Positions 6,079 through 13,780 of a stretch of DNA of 64,000 nt are shown here, piece by piece. The position numbers were made by a program, and so were the translations under genes. Source of the stretch: an uncultured bacterium (lineage in GTDB: Bacteria > Bacillota > Clostridia > Lachnospirales > Lachnospiraceae). The stretch covers positions 1 through 64,000 of the forward strand of contig CANRVD010000005.1 of assembly GCA_947643145.1 (NCBI GenBank), in the 5' to 3' direction. The notes beneath the pieces were generated by a model. That model was not told the DNA's origin and did not search any database. It saw only the letters and a list, made by a program, of their open reading frames with translations. The stretch's first letter is position 1. Each line of letters starts with the position of its first letter.

Positions 6079-8307
6079 ATGAAGGACAAGACGAAAGGAT
6101 TACTGCAAATTCTGTTGATTCTTGTGGTAATCGGACTGTGTACTTTTACGACATTAGTAGGATTTACTAAAGCGCATAAAGGAAGCGCACAGAATATTAA
6201 ACTTGGTTTGGATTTGGCGGGTGGTGTCAGCATCACATATCAGGCTATTGGAGACAATCCTTCCGCTAAGGATATGGATGATACACGTAATATGATGCAG
6301 AAGCGTGCAGAAGTCTATAGTACAGAATCATCTGTTGTACTTGGTGAAGACAACCGGATTACCATTGATATCCCGGGTGTTGCCAATGCTGAGGAAGTAC
6401 TGTCATCCCTTGGTAAGGAAGGAAGTCTGGATTTTGTTGCTCAGGATGACATGACACTTAGTGGAGAGGACAATTCGGTTCCTGTATACAGTGAGACAAT
6501 TTGTACCGGTAAAGATATCAAGAGTGCAGAGGCAGACACACAAGAGGATCAGGTAACGAAAAATAGAAAGTATGTTGTATCCCTGAAGTTTAAGACAAAG
6601 GGAACAAAGAAATTTGCCAAGGCTACAGAGGAAGCATATCCGTCAAATAAAATAATTTATATCGTATATGATGGTAAGGTTATTTCAAATCCAGCCGTTA
6701 ATGCTGAGATTACGAATGGAGAGGCTGTTATTGAAGGAGGCTTTAAGACATATGAGGAAGCAGACGAGCTGGCTTCCATGATTCGTATTGGTGCGCTCCC
6801 TATCGAATTGAAAGAAGTACAGTCTCAGGTTGTGGGTGCACAGTTAGGTCTGGATGCTATTCAGACAAGCTTACTTGCCGGTGCAATCGGTTTTGCTTTG
6901 GTAATCTTATTTATGCTTATTTTCTATCGTTTGCCGGGCTTAGCAGCATCTATTGCATTAATATTCTATCTTGTATTAATGTTAGTTGTATTAAACCTAT
7001 TGGATATTACCTTAACGCTTCCTGGTATTGCTGGTATTATCTTAAATATCGGTATGGCGGTAGATGCTAATGTTATTATCTTTACACGTATTAAGGAAGA
7101 GCTTGCCAAGGGTAAAACAGTACAGTCAGCTATTAAACTTGGATTTGATAAAGCGTTATCAGCTATTGTGGATGGTAATGTAACAACCCTGATTGCTGCA
7201 TTTGTGCTTTATGTGAAAGGTTCTGGTACGGTTAAGGGTTTTGCAACAACACTGGCGATTGGTATTGTGTTATCTATGTTTACTGCATTAGTGGTTACCA
7301 AGATTTTACTGAATGCAATGTATGCACTTGGTGTGGATGATGTGAAATACTTTGGTGTTGAGAAAGAGCGTAAGACCATTAAATTTGTTGAGAACAGGAA
7401 AAAATTCTTCCTGATTTCAGGAATCATGGTTGTTGCCTGTGTTGTATGTATGATAATAAATCAGGCGGGACGTTGTGATGGAAATGTTTTGAATTACGGA
7501 CTGGACTTCTCTGGTGGTACAACATTTGATATTACATTTGACAGTTCACAGAAAATAGACTCTGATTTCAAAAAAGAAATAGAGCAGGTATTTATGGATG
7601 AGAGTAAGTCAAATGATGTTGTTATTTCAGAAATTTCCGGAGCGAATGGTTTATCTGTTAAGACGGTTGAACTTTCAGAAGAGCAGCGTAACAATATCAC
7701 GAATACTTTTGTGGAAAAGTATAAAGTAGAAGAAAAGAATATTGAAAATCAGAATATCAGCGCATCGGTATCGGATGAGATGAAGACAGATGCAGTTGTA
7801 GCCGTTGTGATTGCAGCAATTTGTATGCTTTTATATATCTGGTTACGGTTTAAGGATATTGTTTTTGCGGGAAGTGCTATTTTGGCATTACTTCATGATG
7901 TAGTCTTTGTATTGCTTATCTATGCACTGACTAAGATTTCAGTAGGTAATACATTTATTGCCTGTATGCTTACTATCGTAGGTTATTCGATTAATGCAAC
8001 TATCGTTATCTTTGACCGTATCCGTGAGAATATTGGTACCAGAACGAGTGAAGAAGCATTGACTCAGGTTGTAAACGAAAGTGTTACCCAGACTTTAACA
8101 CGTAGTATTAATACTTCTTTGACAACGTTTATCATGGTACTGATGATTGCCATCCTCGGTGTGGAATCCATTCGTGACTTTGCGATTCCTCTTATGGCAG
8201 GCATTATCTGTGGTGCGTACTCTTCCGTATGTATAACAGGAACCTTGTGGTTTACAATTAAGAGGATGCAGGGGAAAACATCAAAGAAAGCGGTTGGAAA
8301 TAAATAA
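6079..8307 (+). CDS. secDF: Fused protein translocase subunit SecDF
   Basis: 742-residue SecD-SecF fusion, an integral membrane RND-type subunit that uses the proton gradient to help SecYEG export proteins. The N-terminal helix (about 9-28) is followed by the SecD periplasmic-type domain with LGLDLAGGVSITY, six SecD helices (about 260-420), then the SecF half opening with LNYGLDFSGGTTFDI (near 475) and its helices (about 570-730). The SecF region ends with IVIFDRIRE and RSINTSLTT, both typical. AAAGGAG precedes ATG 6079. In many clostridia secDF sits beside the scfA/scfB six-cysteine peptide genes; these are absent here. A hairpin terminator follows. Confidence 0.95.
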   Translation: MKDKTKGLLQILLILVVIGLCTFTTLVGFTKAHKGSAQNIKLGLDLAGGVSITYQAIGDNPSAKDMDDTRNMMQKRAEVYSTESSVVLGEDNRITIDIPGVANAEEVLSSLGKEGSLDFVAQDDMTLSGEDNSVPVYSETICTGKDIKSAEADTQEDQVTKNRKYVVSLKFKTKGTKKFAKATEEAYPSNKIIYIVYDGKVISNPAVNAEITNGEAVIEGGFKTYEEADELASMIRIGALPIELKEVQSQVVGAQLGLDAIQTSLLAGAIGFALVILFMLIFYRLPGLAASIALIFYLVLMLVVLNLLDITLTLPGIAGIILNIGMAVDANVIIFTRIKEELAKGKTVQSAIKLGFDKALSAIVDGNVTTLIAAFVLYVKGSGTVKGFATTLAIGIVLSMFTALVVTKILLNAMYALGVDDVKYFGVEKERKTIKFVENRKKFFLISGIMVVACVVCMIINQAGRCDGNVLNYGLDFSGGTTFDITFDSSQKIDSDFKKEIEQVFMDESKSNDVVISEISGANGLSVKTVELSEEQRNNITNTFVEKYKVEEKNIENQNISASVSDEMKTDAVVAVVIAAICMLLYIWLRFKDIVFAGSAILALLHDVVFVLLIYALTKISVGNTFIACMLTIVGYSINATIVIFDRIRENIGTRTSEEALTQVVNESVTQTLTRSINTSLTTFIMVLMIAILGVESIRDFAIPLMAGIICGAYSSVCITGTLWFTIKRMQGKTSKKAVGNK

Positions 8308-8326
8308 ATTTATGGATATTTAGTGT

Positions 8327-8370
8327 AAGAGACTCTGTATGTCAGGCATACGGGGTCTCTTGCGCTTTGT
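8327..8370 (+). terminator. Terminator after secDF
   Basis: A 15-bp stem (8327-8341 with 8347-8361, G-U pairs allowed) around the loop TCAGG: AAGAGACTCTGTATG pairs with CATACGGGGTCTCTT. The T-run after it is weak (CTTTGT). Confidence 0.65.
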
Positions 8371-8400
8371 CAGTGCGAAAATAAGCGTAAAGGAGAACAC

Positions 8401-8997
8401 ATGGCAATTCATTCAATATATGAACGAAGAAGCATAAGAAAATTTCAAAAAGAAGATGTACCAATAGAAATATTGAACAAAATTTTGGATGCAGGCCGGG
8501 TTGCACCGTCTGCAAAGAACAGGCAGCCATGGAAATATATTGTTTTTGGAAATGAACAAAAAAAGGAATTTCTTAAAGCTATGGAAAGCGGACTACAAAG
8601 AGAGGAAAAAGGCTTTACGGATTTACCGGAGTCGCAATATGGTATTCCAGATGCCAGAAACACATTAAGGATTATGCAGGAAGCACCAATTATCATTGCG
8701 GTGATGAATACAAATGGGAAATCTCCGTTTTTGCCGATTGGGAATGATGAGAGAATCACAGAAATATGTGACTCTCTGTCTATTGGAGCTTCTGTCGAAA
8801 ATATGCTGTTAGCAGCAGAAGAAATGGGTCTGGGGGCATTGTGGATTGCAAATACCTGTTTTGCCTATAAGGAATTGACAGCATATTTAAATACGGAAGA
8901 ACAGCTTGTTTGTGCTGTTGCAATAGGCTATGCAGGTGAAAATCCGAGACAACGCCCAAGAAAGAAATTTCATGAAATTGTAGAATACAGGTTATAG
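8401..8997 (+). CDS. Nitroreductase-family FMN oxidoreductase
   Basis: 198-residue flavoprotein of the nitroreductase fold. The family hallmark is at the N-terminus (YERRSIRKFQKEDVP), followed by AGRVAPSAKNRQPWKYIVF, which binds FMN phosphate. The C-terminal half has LAAEEMGLGALWIANT and AIGYAGENPRQRPRK, typical of small clostridial members. Such proteins use NAD(P)H to reduce nitro or quinone compounds; the true substrate is not visible. AAGGAG sits 7 bases before ATG 8401. The gene is convergent with prmA with essentially no gap. Confidence 0.88.
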   Translation: MAIHSIYERRSIRKFQKEDVPIEILNKILDAGRVAPSAKNRQPWKYIVFGNEQKKEFLKAMESGLQREEKGFTDLPESQYGIPDARNTLRIMQEAPIIIAVMNTNGKSPFLPIGNDERITEICDSLSIGASVENMLLAAEEMGLGALWIANTCFAYKELTAYLNTEEQLVCAVAIGYAGENPRQRPRKKFHEIVEYRL

Positions 8998-8999
8998 GG

Positions 9000-10049
9000 T
9001 TAGTGTGTGGATGACGTGTTTTTCTTTGCAACAAAAGCAACCCATTCACCCATTGTGTTTTTATCTATTATGGTAAAATGGTTTTTCAAAAGGGCATTTT
9101 CCACGGCGTCGGCTTTTTCGGCAAGAATGCCGGAAGAAATAAAAATGCCATCTTCCCTTATAAAATCGCCAATAAAGTCGGAAAGTGGAATAATAACGTC
9201 TGCCAGAATATTTGCTACGGCAATATGGAAAGTGCCGCCACAGTGCTTTTTAACAGAACTGCTTTCTTCCAGAATATTAGCATGTATTGCGGTAATTCTG
9301 CTGTTGTCAATATGGTTTTTGGCAGCATTTTCTAAAGTTCCGCTTACTGCCGTTGTATCGATGTCAAGGCAGAATGCAGATTTAGCACCGCACAGCAGGG
9401 CTGCGATGGCGAGGATTCCACTGCCGCATCCGGCATCCAGAATTGTGGTATCTGGCGTGATATATTTGCGGAGTGTCAGAAGGCAAAGCTTGGTAGTTTC
9501 GTGTGTGCCAGTACCAAAAGCAGAACCGGGGTCGATTTCAATTATAATATCATCTGGTTTTGCATCACCGGGGAGCGGCTCCCAGGTTGGTTTGATAATA
9601 ATATCTTCTGCCACATGAAATGGCTGAAAGTTTTCTTTCCATTTATCCTTCCAAAGAGAATCATCCTGAATACAGTGAGTGATTTCCGGTGTTTTAATTG
9701 GTATAAATTTTTGCATCTGACAGATTTTTTCCTGAATGGAAGCAATCAATTCTTCCGGTGCACAGCGCAGGGTGGTGTTCTCCATTTCAGCATCCCGCAG
9801 GGAAGAACCGGTACTATAAAATTCTGTTGTTTCATTTTCCAGTGCTTCGGTATAAAAAGTCAGGACGGAGAGGCCATCATCAGGGCCAGGATTGGCAGGA
9901 ATATCCGTAAACATCATTTTTTCTTCTTTTTCGCTTAATGGGACATGGTCAGAGATTTCATATCCTCCAATTCCGTATTCTGTCAAAATATCCCCGATAA
10001 TTCCTGCATCTTTTGTTGTTGTGTGAATATCATATCGAATCCATTTCAT
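9000..10049 (-). CDS. prmA: Ribosomal protein L11 methyltransferase
   Basis: SAM-dependent methyltransferase that modifies ribosomal protein L11. N-terminal L11-recognition domain (about 1-110), then the core with EIDPGSAFGTGTHETT, ILDAGCGSGILAIAA (SAM loop) and VANILADVI, all classic PrmA motifs. I start at ATG 10049 (MKWIRYD) because GGAGGACTACT lies directly upstream; the track's longer start adds 11 residues without a site. Length 349, slightly over the family norm because of an insert near residues 75-100. It is transcribed toward the nitroreductase gene and is divergent from recJ. Confidence 0.93.
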   Translation of the reverse strand: MKWIRYDIHTTTKDAGIIGDILTEYGIGGYEISDHVPLSEKEEKMMFTDIPANPGPDDGLSVLTFYTEALENETTEFYSTGSSLRDAEMENTTLRCAPEELIASIQEKICQMQKFIPIKTPEITHCIQDDSLWKDKWKENFQPFHVAEDIIIKPTWEPLPGDAKPDDIIIEIDPGSAFGTGTHETTKLCLLTLRKYITPDTTILDAGCGSGILAIAALLCGAKSAFCLDIDTTAVSGTLENAAKNHIDNSRITAIHANILEESSSVKKHCGGTFHIAVANILADVIIPLSDFIGDFIREDGIFISSGILAEKADAVENALLKNHFTIIDKNTMGEWVAFVAKKNTSSTH

Positions 10050-10059
10050 AGTAGTCCTC

Positions 10060-10347
10060 CATTTTTGATTCCTGCGAAGCAACGTGTCAGACGCGATGCT
10101 TGCAAAGAGCTAAAAGTTCCTATACATTTGATTTGTAAGAAACATTGTACCATATTTTGCAAGAGAAGCCAAAATATGATATGGTGTTACAATAAGTAGG
10201 ACCATCGTGCTTGCACATAAGAGGATGATTATTTTCTTAAACTGGCGTGCAGGCTGTTCTAAAAACCTTAAACTGCAGCAATCGCCAAATGCGAACGAGT
10301 TCGTGCGTGGCTTATTGCTTCGCGGGAATAAATCTAGGAGTGAAAAT
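10060..10347. promoter_or_regulatory. Divergent prmA/recJ intergenic region
   Basis: Contains the inverted repeat CATATTTTG-10-CAAAATATG (10151-10178). Two related leader segments lie in opposite orientations: TTGCTTCGCAGGAAT before prmA and TTGCTTCGCGGGAATAAATC before recJ, each ending in a Shine-Dalgarno (GGAGG, AGGAG). CGAAC-GA-GTTCG (10291-10302) is a small hairpin. No clear -35/-10 pair stands out. Confidence 0.45.
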
Positions 10348-10353
10348 AAAGAG

Positions 10354-12087
10354 ATGAAGCAGTGGGTCACAAAAAGATATCAGGTAGATTTAAAAAAAAT
10401 AGCAGACAGATACCAGATTTCAGAAATTATGGCGGATGTTCTAGTTAAAAGGGGGCTTTTTGACTGGAATGCAATGGAGCGTTATTTGTTTCCTGAAGAA
10501 GATGCGTTATATGACGGTCTTTTGATGAAAGATTTGAAAAAAGCAGCAGGGCTTTTGGCACGAAAAATAGAACAGGGAAAAAAGATAAAGATAATCGGTG
10601 ATTATGATGTAGACGGAATCATGTCTGCTTATATTTTATACCATGGAATTGAGCTTTTAGGCGGTAAGGCCGGATGCCGGATTCCGCATCGGGTAGAAGA
10701 TGGGTATGGGATGCGGGACTATATGGCAGTGGAGGCTTATGAAGAGGGATATGACACCATTATAACCTGTGATAATGGGATTTCGGCAATGTCTGCGGTA
10801 GAAAAAGCAAAAGAACTGGGAATTACAATTTTGGTAACAGACCATCATGAAGTACCAAGAGAAGGAGGACGGGAATTACTGCCGCCCGCAGACGCAGTTG
10901 TCAATCCAAAGCAGGAGAATTGCAGTTATCCTTTTTCGCAGCTTTGTGGAGCAGGTATTGCCTTTAAACTGATAGAATATCTTTTAGAGCGAAAAGGAAA
11001 AAAAGAGGCAGGCAGAGAACTTCTCCCTTTTGTTGCGATTGCAACAGTATGCGATGTTGTTCCTCTGCTGGATGAAAACAGAATTTTGGTCAAAATGGGG
11101 CTTGCACTTATGGAAAACAGCAATAATGTTGGTTTGCGTGCGTTAATCAAAGAACTACAGTTTCAGAAAAAAATCACTTCTGGTGATTTGGGCTTTCGCA
11201 TTGGACCATGTATTAATGCTGCAGGAAGGCTTGAAGATGCCAAAATAGGTTTTGAACTGCTGTTAGAGAAGGATGCAGACAAGGCTGAGCAACGGGCGAA
11301 GGAGCTTGTCCGACTGAATGAGGAGCGCAAAGACTATACGGCGAAGGCGACAGCAGAGGCTGTTCGTCTGATAGAAACGGAGAATATGCTTCATTACCCG
11401 GTGCTGGTAGTATACATAAAGGACTGCCATGAAAGTGTGGCAGGAATTGTAGCAGGCAGAATCAGAGAGAAATATTATAAACCGACACTCATTGTAACCG
11501 ACACAAAAGAAGGTCTGAAGGGTTCGGCGCGTTCCATTCCCGGATATCATATGCAGCAGGAACTGGCAAAGTGCAGGGGACTTTTGACAGAATATGGCGG
11601 ACATGCAATGGCGGCTGGTTTTTCCCTGCCGGTAGAGAATTTAGGCATATTTCGTGAAACATTAAATAAAAACTGTTCTCTTACGGAGGATGAACTGGTA
11701 GAAAAGATTTTCTTTGAAAAGGAAGTGCCACTGGAAGAGATGACAGAGCAGGTTGTGCGTCAGCTTGATTATCTGGAACCTTTTGGCGAAGCAAACAGAC
11801 AGCCTGTTTTTGCAGTCAGAAATGTATCTGTTATATCGGTAAATCTGTGTGGCAAAGAAAATCAGATTGCCAGATTACAGCTGAAAGAAGGCATCCGGTT
11901 ATTCCGTGGAGTTGATTTCAGGTGCGAGCTTCATTTGGGCGAAGGGATTCGGGAGCGGTATGGTAATGATGCGTGGGAGGCTTTGAAAGAAGGAAGGGGG
12001 CAGGAGTATGCCGTAGATATTTTGTACCAGCCGGAAATTAACCAGATGTATGGAAATGTGGAATTTCGTATTGTTGATTGCAGATAG
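10354..12087 (+). CDS. recJ: Single-stranded-DNA-specific exonuclease RecJ
   Basis: 5'-3' ssDNA exonuclease acting in recombination and mismatch repair. Metal motifs of the DHH phosphoesterase core are all visible: GDYDVDGIMS, TCDNGIS, VTDHHEVP and CDVVPL. The DHHA1 domain shows KGSARSIPGYHM and GGHAMAAGFSL. The C-terminal OB-fold follows to residue 577, a standard length. I start at ATG 10354 (MKQWVTKRY), where homology begins; AGGAG lies 13 bases upstream, which is long, with AAAGAG nearer. The track start at 10207 is upstream of any site. Monocistronic by appearance. Confidence 0.93.
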   Translation: MKQWVTKRYQVDLKKIADRYQISEIMADVLVKRGLFDWNAMERYLFPEEDALYDGLLMKDLKKAAGLLARKIEQGKKIKIIGDYDVDGIMSAYILYHGIELLGGKAGCRIPHRVEDGYGMRDYMAVEAYEEGYDTIITCDNGISAMSAVEKAKELGITILVTDHHEVPREGGRELLPPADAVVNPKQENCSYPFSQLCGAGIAFKLIEYLLERKGKKEAGRELLPFVAIATVCDVVPLLDENRILVKMGLALMENSNNVGLRALIKELQFQKKITSGDLGFRIGPCINAAGRLEDAKIGFELLLEKDADKAEQRAKELVRLNEERKDYTAKATAEAVRLIETENMLHYPVLVVYIKDCHESVAGIVAGRIREKYYKPTLIVTDTKEGLKGSARSIPGYHMQQELAKCRGLLTEYGGHAMAAGFSLPVENLGIFRETLNKNCSLTEDELVEKIFFEKEVPLEEMTEQVVRQLDYLEPFGEANRQPVFAVRNVSVISVNLCGKENQIARLQLKEGIRLFRGVDFRCELHLGEGIRERYGNDAWEALKEGRGQEYAVDILYQPEINQMYGNVEFRIVDCR

Positions 12088-12179
12088 ATGCTTGCATTTT
12101 TGGGATGTGCGTGATAATATAATAATATATTGTTTTGTGTTTCTAACAGGATAATTATTAACAATAGATTTGATTGAAA

Positions 12180-12216
12180 GTATCATGGCAGGAAGAAACC
12201 ATGATACAGGGGGGAG
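12180..12216 (+). promoter_or_regulatory. Inverted repeat abutting the ribosome binding site
   Basis: GTATCATGG-10-CCATGATAC (12180-12207), a perfect 9-bp dyad, runs directly into the Shine-Dalgarno AGGGGGGAG. It could be an RNA hairpin that tunes translation, or an operator. Confidence 0.55.
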
Positions 12217-12222
12217 TTTTAA

Positions 12223-12777
12223 ATGGCAAATGTAACATTAGACGAGAAAACTTTATATTATCAGTGGTTAATCAATAATAATTCTACAAGTACAATGTTG
12301 AATGCAATTTCAGGAAACAATACGGACAATAGCTATAGTGCACTGGGTTCCCTTGGTGCATTAGGCTCACTTGGGACAACCGGTTCGATTTTGGATTTTT
12401 CCAGTATATTGCAGAATTATATATCTGGAGTTACAACAAATTCTTATGAGGAGTCCATAGAAGCAGCTTCTATGGCAGATAAGCTTTCTTCTGTATTGGA
12501 AGAGGCATCCCAGACAGAAGATACATCTTCTCTTACATATAAAACGGTTCAGGAATTATACGAGTATTTTTCGGAGCAGGTATCTGCCAAGGCATCTGCG
12601 TTGATGCAGGGAACAACAGCACAGTCTTCAGTGGCAGCTTCCAGTCAGGAAAAAGCTTCGGAAAGCCAGTCAATTGAGAAGATGAATCAGGCAGCACTGC
12701 AGGGTCAGGAGTTTGATTTTTCACAGATAGACGATATTGTGGAAAATTCTTTTGCTGAAAGGATGCCATTATCATAG
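12223..12777 (+). CDS. Hypothetical Ser/Thr/Asn-rich protein
   Basis: 184-residue protein that I do not recognise. It is acidic, has no membrane helix or signal peptide, and is low in Cys and Trp. Residues 38-55 carry a small repeat (ALGSLGALGSLGTTGS), and 80-185 are predicted helical with many Ser/Glu/Gln (SMADKLSSVLEEASQ). The overall composition resembles flagellar hook or rod-associated proteins, but that is only an impression; a flagellar cluster lies 5 kb downstream. AGGGGGGAG precedes ATG 12223, and the gene is followed by two tandem copies of the terminator repeat. Confidence 0.75.
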   Translation: MANVTLDEKTLYYQWLINNNSTSTMLNAISGNNTDNSYSALGSLGALGSLGTTGSILDFSSILQNYISGVTTNSYEESIEAASMADKLSSVLEEASQTEDTSSLTYKTVQELYEYFSEQVSAKASALMQGTTAQSSVAASSQEKASESQSIEKMNQAALQGQEFDFSQIDDIVENSFAERMPLS

Positions 12778-12801
12778 TGGTATATTGCAATGTTTTTCTT
12801 T

Positions 12802-12985
12802 GAAACTCAGAAAGTTCTCAATGTATTACGGGATATCAACAAGAATACTAAAGCATTTTTGTAGCGCACCAGTGAAGTCGGTGCGCTTTTTTAACTTATA
12901 GGAAAGTTCTCCATGTGTAACGGGATGTCAACAAAAATGCTTTAGCATTTTTGCTAGCGCACCAGCGAAGTCGGTGCGCTTTTTT
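12802..12985 (+). repeat. Two tandem copies of the tandem-hairpin terminator repeat
   Basis: Copy 1 (12802-12892) and copy 2 (12894-12985) share the order: GAAAGTTCTC, ACGGGATxTCAACAA, an A-rich/T-rich hairpin (AAAAATGC-ttta-GCATTTTT in copy 2), GTAGCGCACC, loop, GGTGCGC, TTTTTT. Stems at 12864-12886 and 12957-12979 are complete intrinsic terminators. Copy 2 ends inside the stop codon of the minus-strand gene at 12984, so it may stop transcription from both sides. Confidence 0.85.
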
Positions 12986-13457
12986 AGTCTCTGTCCCAAA
13001 TTTCCATACTGATATAATAATTATGAATATTGCGGGAAGTGATGGCAGTTGCCGCAATTCTGCTAATCAAATAGATTAGAAGCAAAAAGCCTGGTGCCGG
13101 ATTTAAGAATACAATATCTAACGGTTTTGTATTAATATATGCCTGCCATACGACCAACGCAAAAATAATATAATAACTTAGCTGCTTTTCAGCAGTAAAT
13201 TTTTCCGGGGTATAAAAATATTTTTTGGCACAGGAGGCAAGAAGAGTCTTTGGAAATTTTTTCTTTTCAGCAAGTATATTGGCAATAATCCACGGATAAA
13301 GCAAAAGCAATGCAAAAAAGTAAAAAGAAAATGGGCGTAAAACAACCAAAAGGAAAAAAAGGCATACCATTAATATAATTCTGGAAATAAGCAAGCCTGT
13401 GTAGCGGCTGATATTTCTTTGTTCTTTGTAAATCTGTGCATTCTGCTGTTTCTGCAT
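12984..13457 (-). CDS. Hypothetical four-helix membrane protein
   Basis: 157-residue integral membrane protein without a recognised domain. Basic, soluble N-terminus (MQKQQNAQIYKEQRN), two adjacent hydrophobic helices (about residues 23-65), a basic loop (KKYFYTPEKF), then two more helices (about 90-140). I start at ATG 13457 because AGAAATGAGGA lies 6-7 bases upstream, the same ribosome-site sequence used by several other genes here; the track's 207-aa version adds 50 unsupported residues. Its stop lies in the T-tract of the converging terminator repeat. Confidence 0.65.
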   Translation of the reverse strand: MQKQQNAQIYKEQRNISRYTGLLISRIILMVCLFFLLVVLRPFSFYFFALLLLYPWIIANILAEKKKFPKTLLASCAKKYFYTPEKFTAEKQLSYYIIFALVVWQAYINTKPLDIVFLNPAPGFLLLIYLISRIAATAITSRNIHNYYISMEIWDRD

Positions 13458-13691
13458 TATAGTCCTCATTTCTAATATATTACTTCCAACGGAATAAAAA
13501 GCTTTGTGATAAGTGTAATTAGTATTATGGGTATTATAGGTATTATAGAGGAAGAATGGCAAGAAGTCAAAAAATAGAAGAAAAAGACTGTGAACAGCAG
13601 CTTCCAAAAATAGTAAATCATTGTTTACGAAAAGTTTACAGTTTATCTACATATGTACTAATTGTGTCTTGATATAATATAGATATCATGA

Positions 13692-13777
13692 ATTTGTGTC
13701 TGCTCGCTGCCTGACACAAATATCGAAAATGTGCAAGAAGCAAAGGGGAATGCAGTTCACCTTGCGGAAATGAGGAA
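13692..13777 (+). repeat. 5'-UTR repeat carrying the ribosome site (ABC exporter copy)
   Basis: ATTTGTGTC-12-GACACAAAT forms a 9-bp hairpin; a second hairpin GCAAAGG...CCTTGC leads into GCGGAAATGAGG, the Shine-Dalgarno of the next gene. The 29 bases at 13693-13721 match the rfbB leader (55005-55033, reverse strand) with three differences. Confidence 0.7.
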
Positions 13778-13780
13778 AAA

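Noticed and set aside
9007-9618. 203-codon plus-strand ORF within prmA
   Set aside because: prmA on the opposite strand has all family motifs; this frame has no ribosome site and no recognisable domain.
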